Source: Clostridia bacterium
Lineage (GTDB): Bacteria; Bacillota; Clostridia; TANB77; CAG-508
Direction: 5' to 3'
Length of the DNA: 64,000 bases
NCBI GenBank assembly: GCA_017429505.1
Contig: JAFROW010000009.1
Location: 39,337-103,336 of the forward strand
The notes below the pieces were generated by a model, which worked only from the letters and a program-made list of their open reading frames with translations, did not search any database and was not told where the DNA came from. Shown here in pieces: positions 8,619-16,460 of this stretch. Position 1 is the first letter of the stretch. The number at the start of each line of letters is the position of its first letter. The translations under genes were made by a program, and so were the position numbers.

Positions 8619-10385
8619 TTATGCTACTTGCTTTAACTCTGCATTTTCGTCAAAATAATTTTGAATTTGTAAATCTTGTCCTTTTTCTACTTTCGCTATA
8701 ATTAGTTGGGTATTTTCTGAATAGTCTTTTATAAAGTCATAATCTACACAACTTTCATAGTCATCAATAAAAATTGGACCATTTAATCTGCTTATTTTAT
8801 TGAACATATTTGCAAATTCCAAAGCAGTTGCAATTGTTTCTGATCTAGATAAATCAGATAAGGTTTTATCCTTATATGTTATTATAAAATCTTCTTTAAT
8901 TTCTCCAGTAGTTTTAAGGACTGAATAAAATTTTATATCAACATCTTTTAAGTATTCTCTTGCAAGTTTCATTTTTTCTTCAATATAAAGAATGTATAGT
9001 TTTTGTGCTATCTTTTTTGTTTGATTTAAATTATCAATTAATTTTAATTGTGTATTTTTTTCTAAATTGAAATACTTAATATCTTGTAAAGCACTTTCTA
9101 TATCATTTCCTTTTATAGAAATTGAATTGTTGAATCTATCTATTTCTGCTTTTTCATATTCTAATTTTGTTATATTTTCTTGTACTGTTTTAATTCTCTT
9201 TTCTTTTTCTACATCAGGATTTCCACTAATTGAATGAAATTTGCATCTTTCCATTGTAAGTTTAAGTTTAATATCCTTTATTTCTGTATCTAGTATATTT
9301 TTCTTGTCATATAGAGCAAATAACTCATTTCTCATATTTTCTACCGTTCTATCCTTACTTTCATTATGTATTTCTTGATTGCATGTAGGACATTTTGTAA
9401 TTTCTCCATTTTTTATACTTAAATACTTTTTCTTACCTGCCTTCATGCTGTTTTCTACTTCCGAGCATTCAGTTTCCTTTGATAAAAGATTCTTTTCTAG
9501 TTCTTCCACGACCTTCTTTTGCTTATTTTTATCTGTTAAATTTGTGTCATTATTTAAAAATGCAAGTTCCTGTCTTGCAATAGATAATTCCTCATCTTTT
9601 TCAAATGTCTTTACTTCAGGAAGTTCTTGATTTGCAATTTCCTCTGCATATTCTATTTTTCCCTCATATGATGATATCTTACTTTCTGCTTTTTTAATGC
9701 TATTATTTAATTCTGATATATATGCTGGAATATTTACAGGTACTCCTTCCAATAAATCTCTTTCATCTTTATCTAATTTGTTATATGCTATATCCATTGA
9801 AATAGAAAACATTTTATCATTTATAAACTTTTCTTTTTCAGTATCAGTTAGTTCATTAAATCCTTTATTATTTTTATAATATTTTTCTAAAAGTCTATCT
9901 TGCATTTGTTTTTCTTGCATATCAAATATAACCTTTGGCTTTACATCTGATAAATATTTATCCACCAATTCTTTTTGCTCTGCAGGTTTTTTGTTTAAAA
10001 AATACATAGGATTTATAACTGAAAGAAATAATCTTTTATCTTTGTAAAAAGAAGTAAGTTCGTTTTGAGTTGTTGGCTTTCCATCTATTGAAATAAAGTT
10101 TCCTTTGCTAGAATACTTATTCTTTCCTCTGATTAAAACATGATTTTCTCCTCTATTATCAGTAAAATGTAGTTCCCCATATGAAGAATCGGAGTTTTTG
10201 TTTATAAGAGAAGATTTTTCATCTCCAGATAAATTTGTTCCAAGCAATGTATTTACTATCGCATACAAAATATTACTTTTTCCGGATTTATTTTTTCCAG
10301 TAATTACTGTTGTGTCAAAAAGTTTTGTTTCAAATTCTTTTTCAAATTTTCTAAAACCTACAGTTTTTACATAATTTACTTTCAT
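8619..10385 (-). CDS. SbcC/RecF-like AAA ATPase with zinc hook
   Basis: 588 residues from the ATG at 10385 (GGAAGGAAGAAA upstream). Residues 30-37 form a Walker A motif, GKNKSGKS. Long coiled-coil segments flank a CPTC zinc-hook motif near the middle. A Walker B-like IFIDDYESC and the motif LSRSETIATALEFANMF (signature/D-loop-like) lie near the end. This is the SMC/Rad50 architecture in short form, as in RecF/SbcC-type proteins of phages and integrative elements, which tether DNA ends and act with nucleases. No SbcD partner is adjacent. It may assist element recombination or protect transferred DNA. Confidence 0.8.
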   Translation of the reverse strand: MKVNYVKTVGFRKFEKEFETKLFDTTVITGKNKSGKSNILYAIVNTLLGTNLSGDEKSSLINKNSDSSYGELHFTDNRGENHVLIRGKNKYSSKGNFISIDGKPTTQNELTSFYKDKRLFLSVINPMYFLNKKPAEQKELVDKYLSDVKPKVIFDMQEKQMQDRLLEKYYKNNKGFNELTDTEKEKFINDKMFSISMDIAYNKLDKDERDLLEGVPVNIPAYISELNNSIKKAESKISSYEGKIEYAEEIANQELPEVKTFEKDEELSIARQELAFLNNDTNLTDKNKQKKVVEELEKNLLSKETECSEVENSMKAGKKKYLSIKNGEITKCPTCNQEIHNESKDRTVENMRNELFALYDKKNILDTEIKDIKLKLTMERCKFHSISGNPDVEKEKRIKTVQENITKLEYEKAEIDRFNNSISIKGNDIESALQDIKYFNLEKNTQLKLIDNLNQTKKIAQKLYILYIEEKMKLAREYLKDVDIKFYSVLKTTGEIKEDFIITYKDKTLSDLSRSETIATALEFANMFNKISRLNGPIFIDDYESCVDYDFIKDYSENTQLIIAKVEKGQDLQIQNYFDENAELKQVA

Positions 10386-10404
10386 ATTTTTTCTTCCTTC
10401 CTTT

Positions 10405-10596
10405 TTATTTAGCGAGTTTATGTATATATTTTGGTAACATCCAATCCTCAGAACCATCATCAAATTTCAAATGATAGTCTTTATAATATGGATCTCGCTC
10501 TATTACTGTTGCATAGGTAAAATTATAGAATTTACCATTCTCTTCACCAGGACCATATACAATAACTCTCTCGCCATTTTTGAATTTATTAAACAT
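10405..10596 (-). CDS. Small Tudor/SH3-like protein
   Basis: 63 residues, ATG at 10596 preceded by AAAAAGGAGAAT. Sequence GERVIVYGPGEENGKFYNF and then HLKFDDGSEDWMLP gives about five predicted strands, the pattern of a small SH3/Tudor-like barrel. No enzymatic residue is apparent. It ends 19 nt before the SbcC-like gene and is in the same operon. Confidence 0.6.
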   Translation of the reverse strand: MFNKFKNGERVIVYGPGEENGKFYNFTYATVIERDPYYKDYHLKFDDGSEDWMLPKYIHKLAK

Positions 10597-10725
10597 TGTA
10601 TATTCTCCTTTTTGTTATTTTTTTGTTTTAACTCTTGACATTCTTAAATTTTTCTGCCATACTTTAAGAAATAAATAATTACATAAACGAACTAAAATAG
10701 TAGCAAGTTTAAGCACCAACTTACT

Positions 10726-11925
10726 TTATGCTGCTATTTTTTGTTGCTCATCAAATATTTCCATTCTCATAGCACAAAGTCGTTCCCCAAAATTTTTAAG
10801 TTCCAACTTTACAGCTGCACCCAAGTTGCATTTTTTTATTCTTTCTTCATCATTTGGATTTATTATGACATCATATTTTTTGTCATTTACATCATAAAAT
10901 CTTGCAATAAGATAATCCTTTTCTCCATTTTTTGTTTTTACTTTTTCTCTGAATGTCTCAAAAAGTAAATAAATATTATCCCAACTAAATTTACCTTCAG
11001 TTTTATTGTTTTTAGTTTTATTTGTTGTTTCTATTTTAGGATTTTTTTCTTCTTTACTTTCCTTCGAACTGCTTTCTTTTTTAGATGTTACTTTTTCTTG
11101 TTTAACTGTCTTTGATGCTTTAGTTGTCTTTGCTTTAACTTGTTTTTCATCACTCTCTTTCTTCTCTGTTTTGCTCTCACTATTTTTAATATTAGTCGAT
11201 GTAATTTCATTATTTCCTGCAGTTTCATCTTCGTTTTTCACATTTTGTATAGGTTTTGTGGATAATTGTTCTTGTGAAATATTGCTTGCATTTTCTAAAG
11301 TTGTATTTTCTGAATAAAAATCTTCGTTTTTGAATAGATCTAAAACATAATTTGTATATGTTTGTCCTAAAGAATTTGGTTTTTCTGACTTTTTAAGAAA
11401 TATTGTATATTTTCCTTTAACTGATTTTCCTTGCAATTTCTGAAGTTTAATATAATCATCTAATTTACTTATAGATTGCTGACCTGTTATCTTCATTAAA
11501 AATATTCTATCTGTACTTATACTTGGTATAAAGAATTTAAGCCAACCAATTCTATTACATGCTCTTTTGCCATTTGCATCTTTCTGTCTATATTCACATC
11601 CAAATTTATCACATTCAATTTGCTTCCAACCATTTTTCACTTTTAAAGTTGCTTGGTTAGATTCTCGTGAACATCTACATGCCTCTCCTCCTTGATTATA
11701 TCTTGCATATTTAATTGATAACGGTTCCTCATCAAAAAATTCAATTTCTATATTTTGTTTTCCTTTATACTCTTCATCAAATTTATCAAGAAACTTTTTC
11801 ATATATGCATCATCAGATTTTGCTATAAAGTAGCCATATTCAGTTACTTTATTTTTTAACTTTTCTCCATGTTGTACTCTCCCTATAACTGGTAAATTTA
11901 TAAGTCTTGTTTGTGTTTGTTCCAT
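10726..11925 (-). CDS. Gp3/RDF-like protein with disordered linker and extra C-terminal domain
   Basis: 399 residues. The first 200 follow the Gp3-like recombination directionality factor plan: LPVIGRVQHGEKLKNK near the start, EIEFFDEEPLSIKYARYN, a zinc-type CRC...C...C...C set (about 83-123) and a hydrophobic LKFFIPS. Phage phiC31 Gp3 turns its serine integrase toward excision. Residues about 215-300 are a Lys/Ser/Thr/Glu linker, followed by a separate 90-residue domain (GKFSWDNIYLLFETFREKVK onward) I do not recognise. No serine recombinase lies in the window, so the partner, if any, is outside it. It is the second gene of the operon. Confidence 0.6.
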   Translation of the reverse strand: MEQTQTRLINLPVIGRVQHGEKLKNKVTEYGYFIAKSDDAYMKKFLDKFDEEYKGKQNIEIEFFDEEPLSIKYARYNQGGEACRCSRESNQATLKVKNGWKQIECDKFGCEYRQKDANGKRACNRIGWLKFFIPSISTDRIFLMKITGQQSISKLDDYIKLQKLQGKSVKGKYTIFLKKSEKPNSLGQTYTNYVLDLFKNEDFYSENTTLENASNISQEQLSTKPIQNVKNEDETAGNNEITSTNIKNSESKTEKKESDEKQVKAKTTKASKTVKQEKVTSKKESSSKESKEEKNPKIETTNKTKNNKTEGKFSWDNIYLLFETFREKVKTKNGEKDYLIARFYDVNDKKYDVIINPNDEERIKKCNLGAAVKLELKNFGERLCAMRMEIFDEQQKIAA

Positions 11926-11942
11926 TTTTAATTCTCCTTCCT

Positions 11943-12305
11943 TTAAGCAGCAATAAGTTCTGTTATTTGATATTCTACTGCTTTTCTTCTCTTTAAATCA
12001 ATTTTGTAAATTGGATAAAGTGCTGATTTAAAAGGACATGCTCCAACTTTTTCTTTTAAGATTCCTATTTTTTCTAATTGTTCAATAAAGTTTGGTTTGT
12101 ACATAAAATCAACAACAACTTCATCATCTTTTAAGACTTTACTATTTTGATCTAGTGTAATGTCAGCAAAATGTGCTGTTTCGTTTGTTTTCGGATCAGT
12201 TCCAAATAGGCTTAGTTGTAAATTCCCATTTTTGTAATTTGAACTATGTATAAAACAGTTATTGAAAACCATATCATATAATTCGAATCTAAAACCACTT
12301 CTCAT
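11943..12305 (-). CDS. First operon gene, DUF4313-like protein (tentative)
   Basis: 120 residues from the ATG at 12305, preferred over an ATG at 12323 because GGAAGGAGAAAAG precedes it. It shows alternating strands (FRFELYDMVFNNCF, LQLSLFGTD, HFADITLDQ), ends LYPIYKIDLKRRK and resembles DUF4313 proteins of conjugative elements. It is the promoter-proximal gene of the long replication operon, so it is first exposed to any attenuation at 12380-12437. Function unknown. Confidence 0.55.
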   Translation of the reverse strand: MRSGFRFELYDMVFNNCFIHSSNYKNGNLQLSLFGTDPKTNETAHFADITLDQNSKVLKDDEVVVDFMYKPNFIEQLEKIGILKEKVGACPFKSALYPIYKIDLKRRKAVEYQITELIAA

Positions 12306-12617
12306 AATCTTTTCTCCTTCCATAAATTCTGTGTAAAAGATTTTTTTGATTTAATCCTCCTTTCTCTTTATTTTGGGACAAAAAAAGAAAAGCATTTTGT
12401 TTATAAAGGGGGCTTATAAACTTTAAATACTTTTCTTCAATAAAAAAAGCATAGCAAAAAATCTATATTTTTGACTAGGCTTCAAATCCCTAATTTATGC
12501 TACATTTAAAAAATGTAGAAATACCACTACTACCTTAATATTTATAGTAGTTATGCCACAAGTATTATTACTTGCAGATAGTTATAGATTTATTTCTATA
12601 ACATAATCTTTATACAC
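12306..12617 (-). ncRNA. Structured 5' leader RNA of the replication operon
   Basis: About 312 nt separate the predicted start of transcription (near 12617) from the first gene. Four hairpins stand in tandem on 12500-12602: stems of 8 bp (GTTATAGA, 12581-12602), 6 bp (CAAGTA, 12559-12574), 6-7 bp (CTACTA, 12527-12550) and 8 bp (CTACATTT, 12500-12518). A fifth small TAGG/CCTA hairpin lies at 12475-12493. An intrinsic terminator follows. No open frame of note lies in the leader. This layout suggests attenuation control, but no known riboswitch or T-box consensus is recognised. Confidence 0.6.
12380..12437 (-). terminator. Leader terminator (probable attenuator)
   Basis: Read on the minus strand, AAGAAAAG, TATTTAAA and TTTATAA segments pair back in a long stem with loop GCCCCCT, followed by seven T residues. 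It lies between the promoter and the first gene, about 75 nt upstream of the first start codon. It would therefore end transcription prematurely unless antiterminated. Confidence 0.75.
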
Positions 12618-12623
12618 ACTTAT

Positions 12624-12652
12624 ATTATATATTCTATTTTTTGAATTTTCAA
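12624..12652 (-). promoter_or_regulatory. Sigma-A promoter of the replication operon
   Basis: On the minus strand TTGAAA (-35), a 17-bp spacer and TATAAT (-10) give a near-consensus promoter. It is the only strong promoter seen for the genes from 12305 down to 2247. Confidence 0.8.
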
Positions 12653-12748
12653 TATGTACAAAAAAAAATATTTTTCTTTGATATTTCAATGTTTTTTAGT
12701 ATTATTTGTGGAGCAAAATTATTTTTCTTAAAAAAATTTTTAAAACTT

Positions 12749-12777
12749 AAGACAAAAATAATTATTTTTGATATAAT
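12749..12777 (+). promoter_or_regulatory. Promoter of the small plus-strand gene
   Basis: AAGACA, 17-bp spacer, TATAAT. It directs transcription away from the leader promoter, so the two form a divergent pair about 100 bp apart. Confidence 0.55.
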
Positions 12778-12798
12778 AAAAAACGGAGGCTGATAAAA

Positions 12799-13002
12799 AT
12801 GATTTTATATGATTTAACAGATGAACATCAAAGAGAAAAATTAAAGGATGCAAATGTTATCGTGATTAAAGGAAAAGATTATTCTAAAGAAGAAACAAAG
12901 GAAGTTTATAACAATATAATGAGCCATATATTTAGTATGAGTAAGAAAAACATTCCTCAAGAAATGGAAGAATTTAGAGATGTAATTCAACTTGTTGTAT
13001 AA
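12799..13002 (+). CDS. Small acidic protein divergent from the operon
   Basis: 67 residues, ATG at 12799 behind ACGGAGGC. MILYDLTDEHQREKLKDANVIVIKG begins with a beta-alpha-beta look and continues as charged helices. It has its own promoter and a bidirectional terminator, so it is probably a real single-gene unit. No family recognised. Its position opposite the leader RNA suggests a regulatory role, which is inference only. Confidence 0.6.
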   Translation: MILYDLTDEHQREKLKDANVIVIKGKDYSKEETKEVYNNIMSHIFSMSKKNIPQEMEEFRDVIQLVV

Positions 13003-13024
13003 ATGAAAATTATATATAGATATT

Positions 13025-13058
13025 AAAATAGAAAGTCAATAATAATGGCTTTCTATTT
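13025..13058. terminator. Bidirectional terminator
   Basis: AAATAGAAAG (13026-13035) pairs with CTTTCTATTT (13049-13058). It separates the convergent genes 12799-13002 and 13071-13331. Confidence 0.75.
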
Positions 13059-13070
13059 ATAAATACTTTT

Positions 13071-13331
13071 TTATTTTTCTATCTTTTTTTCTATACCCTT
13101 TATTAAGTCTTCAAATGATACGCCTAGTATCTTCATCATACCCCACAATTCATAATCTCTAACTGTTCTTTTATTGGCTTCAATTAGATATATATCATTC
13201 TTATGCATATTTATTCCTAGTAAATTTAATTCTTTTACCAAATCTGCTTGCGACATATACTTTTCTTTTCTATATTTTGCCAAATTTTCACATATTACGT
13301 TGTAACAGTTATTAAATTTTCTCATTGACAT
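13071..13331 (-). CDS. XRE-family helix-turn-helix regulator
   Basis: 86 residues starting at ATG 13331 behind AAGGGGGAA. A complete Cro/CI-type HTH lies at 13-70: LAKYRKEKYMSQADLVKELN, then the recognition helix region NDIYLIEANKRTVRD. It is short, with no protease or inducer domain. It is divergent from the AbrB-like gene and the shared region holds repeated TGATAACAAT-type sites. It is likely the element's repressor, acting on itself and on the 13543 promoter. Confidence 0.8.
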   Translation of the reverse strand: MSMRKFNNCYNVICENLAKYRKEKYMSQADLVKELNLLGINMHKNDIYLIEANKRTVRDYELWGMMKILGVSFEDLIKGIEKKIEK

Positions 13332-13779
13332 ATTAATTCCCCCTTATAACTATTACAATTTTACCCCTATATTAATGATAATATGACACGGTAACTATGT
13401 TTATATATATATAATAATATAAAATATTCATTTGAATATATTGCTTTCAAATACACTATTTTAAGGCTTTTTGTCATTTTTTGTCGATAAATTTTCTTTT
13501 CTTGTAACTGTAAGTCTAAGACATAAAACAAAAATTCTTGTATTGACTTGATAACAATTACAATTTATAATGATAACAATGTCATATTTAAAAAATATAT
13601 ACAAAACTGTCGAAATTTGATTTATTATATGACAAATATTAAAGAAGGAGGAACATATAGTAGTATCGACTTATGGCTTAAATAGAAATATATATACTTT
13701 ATTCATAAAAATAAAATGATATTACAAGCCATAATAATTTTCAAAACATAATAAAAAATGAGGAAAGGAAGGAAATATT
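13332..13779. promoter_or_regulatory. Divergent control region with repeated operators
   Basis: Two related blocks lie 200 bp apart. At 13345-13389 ATAACTATTACAATTT is followed by TAATGATAATATGACA. At 13549-13586 TGATAACAATTACAATTT is followed by TAATGATAACAATGTCA. In the second block TGATAACAAT occurs twice (13549 and 13571), 22 bp apart, two helical turns. The second block overlaps the plus promoter and the first lies just upstream of the XRE gene. A 9-bp inverted repeat TTATGGCTT/AAGCCATAA (13671-13679, 13726-13734) lies in the leader of the AbrB-like gene. Confidence 0.6.
13543..13571 (+). promoter_or_regulatory. Promoter of the abrB-like operon
   Basis: TTGACT, 17-bp spacer, TATAAT. Direct repeats TGATAACAAT cover the spacer and the start region, so bound repressor would block polymerase. 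The leader to the AbrB-like gene is about 200 nt and contains an unused AAGGAGGA site at 13646 with no start codon nearby. Confidence 0.8.
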
Positions 13780-14112
13780 ATGGAAGAATCAAACTTTATT
13801 ATTAGAAAAATAGACGATTTAGGTAGAATTGTAATACCAAGAGATAAAAGAAAAGAAAACGGAATTGCTATTAAAGATAAATTTGAAATATGTACAGAAG
13901 ACAAAGAAATCATACTAAAAAGGATTAATAACGAGGAAATTTCAAATGAACAGAAAATTACTAGATCTATTGATGAACTTGGAAGAATTGTACTTCCTAA
14001 AATTATCAGAGAAGATTTAGGATTTAACATTGGAGATGAAGTAAAAATATTTTTTATGACTAACAGTACTATTTTAATTAAAGCACAAGGAAAGGATTTT
14101 GACTATGAATGA
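13780..14112 (+). CDS. Double AbrB/SpoVT-type DNA-binding regulator
   Basis: 110 residues, ATG behind GGAAAGGAAGGAA. Two tandem SpoVT/AbrB swapped-hairpin domains are visible: IIRKIDDLGRIVIPRDKR at 4-45 and ITRSIDELGRIVLPKIIRED at 52-97. Single-domain AbrB proteins dimerise through this fold; here both halves are in one chain. It is the first gene of a short operon and its stop overlaps the next start. It is probably a transition-type regulator of the element. Confidence 0.85.
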   Translation: MEESNFIIRKIDDLGRIVIPRDKRKENGIAIKDKFEICTEDKEIILKRINNEEISNEQKITRSIDELGRIVLPKIIREDLGFNIGDEVKIFFMTNSTILIKAQGKDFDYE

Positions 14113-14590
14113 TAAATTAAGAGTTCTTGTTGCTTGTCAAGATAAAGAAAAAGGAATATCACTTCAATCCATTATTGCAGGGAATAAAAATGTAAAAAAG
14201 GTAAAACTTGAAACAACAGGTATAGACACTATAAAAAATATAAAGTCATGGTTTCCTGATATCGTCTTTGTAAATATGAATATAGAAGATTTTACTGGAC
14301 TTGAAATTATTCAACATATAAGGCTTAAGTTTATAGACTATAACAAACCAATTTTCATATTGCTAGTTGATAAATTTGAAAAAGGTATAATAGAAATTTC
14401 AAAAGATTTTAAATTCTATCTTGATAAATATGAAGGTCATCCATATTCAGTTTCAGATATGATAGATAGTTATATTGATAACTATGGTGATGGTAAATAT
14501 GTTGAAAAAGATTATGTTGAAGATATTGAAGAAGTAGATATCTTAATAAAATTATTTAATTGGATAAAGAACAAATTTAAGCGATGTTAA
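14105..14590 (+). CDS. Stand-alone receiver-like domain protein
   Basis: 161 residues from the ATG at 14105 (AAAGGATTTTGACT upstream), overlapping the AbrB-like stop by 8 nt. It has the response-regulator plan: LRVLVACQDKEKGISLQSII, WFPDIVFVNMNIEDFTGLEIIQ and KPIFILLVDKF. The usual phosphoacceptor aspartate is replaced by Asn/Asp in VNMNIED, so phosphorylation is doubtful. No output domain or kinase is adjacent. The C-terminal 50 residues are acidic and end in a basic helix. It could be a signalling adaptor for the AbrB-like protein. Confidence 0.6.
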   Translation: MNDKLRVLVACQDKEKGISLQSIIAGNKNVKKVKLETTGIDTIKNIKSWFPDIVFVNMNIEDFTGLEIIQHIRLKFIDYNKPIFILLVDKFEKGIIEISKDFKFYLDKYEGHPYSVSDMIDSYIDNYGDGKYVEKDYVEDIEEVDILIKLFNWIKNKFKRC

Positions 14591-14724
14591 TCGTGTTTTT
14601 ATTTACCTTTATTCGTGATTTTGCCTCATTAAATAAATTACATAGAGTTTATAATAATTTTTGTCTATTCATGAGATAATACTGCCAGAAACAAATAAAA
14701 TTATTGGTAGTAATGGAGGATTAT

Positions 14725-15099
14725 ATGGTAGTAAGTGATTTTAATGATTGGGTAGGCTTTGGCTCAAGGGTAAAAAGTAATAGAAAAAGCATAGGATTAA
14801 CACTTGAAAAACTTGCAGAAATGACTGATATAACAGTAAACTTTTTAATCAGTATTGAAAAAGGTGACAAAGGATGCAGTTTACGTACTGTACATCGTTT
14901 AAGCAAAACACTTAAAGTTCCAGTTGATACTCTTCTTTATGGTAAAAAAATGGAAGATAAAAATTATAAAAATAAAGAAATTTTGAAATCAATTATTGAT
15001 AGATGTGATGAAAAAGAATTAGAAGCAATTAAAGATGTAATTGTTGCTATGTATCCATATTTAGAAGATATAAACGAAAAGAAGCAAAAAAATAAATGA
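14725..15099 (+). CDS. XRE-family HTH regulator
   Basis: 124 residues from the ATG at 14725, selected because GGAGG lies 5 nt upstream; an ATG at 14704 lacks one. The HTH spans about 9-65 (FGSRVKSNRKSIGLTLEKLA, then TVNFLISIEKGDKGCSLRTV). The C-terminal half is helical and charged (IDRCDEKELEAIKDVIVAM). It is separated from the AbrB unit by 134 nt with a TATAAT-like box at 14650 and is followed by a terminator. Likely a second repressor of the element. Confidence 0.8.
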   Translation: MVVSDFNDWVGFGSRVKSNRKSIGLTLEKLAEMTDITVNFLISIEKGDKGCSLRTVHRLSKTLKVPVDTLLYGKKMEDKNYKNKEILKSIIDRCDEKELEAIKDVIVAMYPYLEDINEKKQKNK

Positions 15100-15124
15100 C
15101 CTATTTTTATATAGGCCATTTTTT
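15095..15124 (+). terminator. Intrinsic terminator
   Basis: AATG-A-CCTAT pairs with ATAGG-C-CATT, followed by six T residues. It ends the plus-strand regulatory unit just before the convergent gene at 15123. Confidence 0.75.
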
Positions 15125-15596
15125 AATTTAAAATTTGCAGTTCAGGATATTTTACATACATAAACGAAATATCTTTAGATAAATTTTTCAAGTCTTCACT
15201 ATCCGGAAATAGTAGTATTAATTTATCTGCTTTAGGAAGTACAGAAAGTGAATTGTTTACTATTTTTACAACACTTTTTCTATTATCTTCATCTGCAACT
15301 ATAATATGATACATCTCTCCAATTGTAGAGAAAAATGTTATTTTAACTGGATCATATCCTACACAGAATTTATCCATTTTAAATTTATATTCACATAGCA
15401 AGTCCAAAGCAATAAGCATTCTTTCATCTATCCTTCTTGTATTGTGTACATATATTCCATCTTTTCTACTTACCATATTTGTAGAAAGTAGTCTTTTAAA
15501 ATTATCATTTTTAAATTCAAATAGAATTTGTAAATGTTTTGCTCTTGCACATCCAAAGTCCTGCAAGAAATTTAATATTTCTTGGTCACTTACCAT
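15123..15596 (-). CDS. Conjugative-element protein, DUF5697-like (tentative)
   Basis: 157 residues from the ATG at 15596 (GGGGGTGGTG upstream). It starts with a winged-helix-like segment (DQEILNFLQDFGCARAKHLQILF, about 1-50), then a mixed alpha/beta domain with KITFFSTIGEMYHIIVADED and LPKADKLILLFPD. The pattern recalls DUF5697 proteins encoded near VirD4 genes in clostridial elements. It lies 17 nt after the S1-like gene. Precise function unknown. Confidence 0.55.
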   Translation of the reverse strand: MVSDQEILNFLQDFGCARAKHLQILFEFKNDNFKRLLSTNMVSRKDGIYVHNTRRIDERMLIALDLLCEYKFKMDKFCVGYDPVKITFFSTIGEMYHIIVADEDNRKSVVKIVNNSLSVLPKADKLILLFPDSEDLKNLSKDISFMYVKYPELQILN

Positions 15597-15613
15597 ATTC
15601 ACCACCCCCATTT

Positions 15614-16411
15614 TTATTTAATAACTCTCATTAAAAATCCATAAATTTGTTTTCTATCTTCTTTAATTTCAGATACCTTTATAAGCACTTTATCGAGATA
15701 ATGTGGATAAAGATTAAATCTTGCTGGAACTCTTATTAAGCATGTTACATTTGTTATATCTAATTGCACAATTATTCCACTATTTTTCTTTGGAAATGCA
15801 ATAACTTTTCCAGTATATTCTCCATTTTCAGTTATATATTTTCTAATATTTTTAAATGGATTTTCTAAAAAACATTTTGCATCTAACTCATAAATGTTGT
15901 TTTCTATATCTATTCTCTTAATTCTAACCTTTACGAAATCACCTGGAATATAATAATCTTTACAATTTAAAATATATGTATGCTGCAAGTTTTCTGCATT
16001 TATTTTAACCTCTTTTCCATATAGTTCAACAATAATATGTTTTACCCCAACAGCAATAATTCTAACTTTTACAGTATCATTTTGCTTTAGTTTTGGAAGT
16101 TCTATCTTTGCTCTTAATTCCATTGCATCTACTCTACTTCCTATTGCAAGATTAGATATTTCATCTATTTCCATAACTAAAAAATCTATCTCTGCTCCAA
16201 GCATTCCACGAATAACCGATTTATTTGTTTTTGTAATACCCAGATGACTACTTGGAATAAGTATTTTTATATCTTCATACCAAAGAATTGCACAAGAAAT
16301 GTTTTCATTTTTTAATTTATAGTATTCATCTTCGATTCCTGTTATTTTTCCTGTAAGTATTCTCTTTTCCTCTCTACTTCTCATTAGTTCCTTCATTGCA
16401 AGTTCGTTCAA
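15614..16411 (-). CDS. Protein with S1-type RNA-binding repeats
   Basis: 265 residues from a TTG at 16411 with GGGGGTGATAAT upstream. At least three S1/OB-like repeats are recognisable: RILTGKITGIEDEYYKL with ILIPSSHLGI (20-100), DTVKVRIIAVGVKHIIVEL (115-145) and GEYTGKVIAFPKKNSGIIVQ (200-260). It resembles shortened ribosomal protein S1 homologues seen in conjugative elements. S1 domains bind single-stranded RNA; whether this protein works on the ribosome or on element mRNA is not visible. Together with the S6 copy it gives the element two ribosomal-type proteins. Confidence 0.7.
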   Translation of the reverse strand: MNELAMKELMRSREEKRILTGKITGIEDEYYKLKNENISCAILWYEDIKILIPSSHLGITKTNKSVIRGMLGAEIDFLVMEIDEISNLAIGSRVDAMELRAKIELPKLKQNDTVKVRIIAVGVKHIIVELYGKEVKINAENLQHTYILNCKDYYIPGDFVKVRIKRIDIENNIYELDAKCFLENPFKNIRKYITENGEYTGKVIAFPKKNSGIIVQLDITNVTCLIRVPARFNLYPHYLDKVLIKVSEIKEDRKQIYGFLMRVIK

Positions 16412-16426
16412 ATTATCACCCCCAAA

Positions 16427-16459
16427 CAAAAAAAGCACTACAAAACGTAAATGCTTTTT
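16427..16459 (-). terminator. Intrinsic terminator
   Basis: On the minus strand AAAAAGCA pairs with TGCTTTTT across a 14-nt loop, and the T-run continues. It lies between the 99-residue gene and the S1-like gene, so the S1-like pair may depend on read-through. Confidence 0.65.
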
Positions 16460-16460
16460 G

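Noticed and set aside
11006-11317. Plus-strand open frame opposite the RDF-like linker
   Set aside because: It is the complement of a low-complexity Lys/Ser coding region and has no ribosome binding site.
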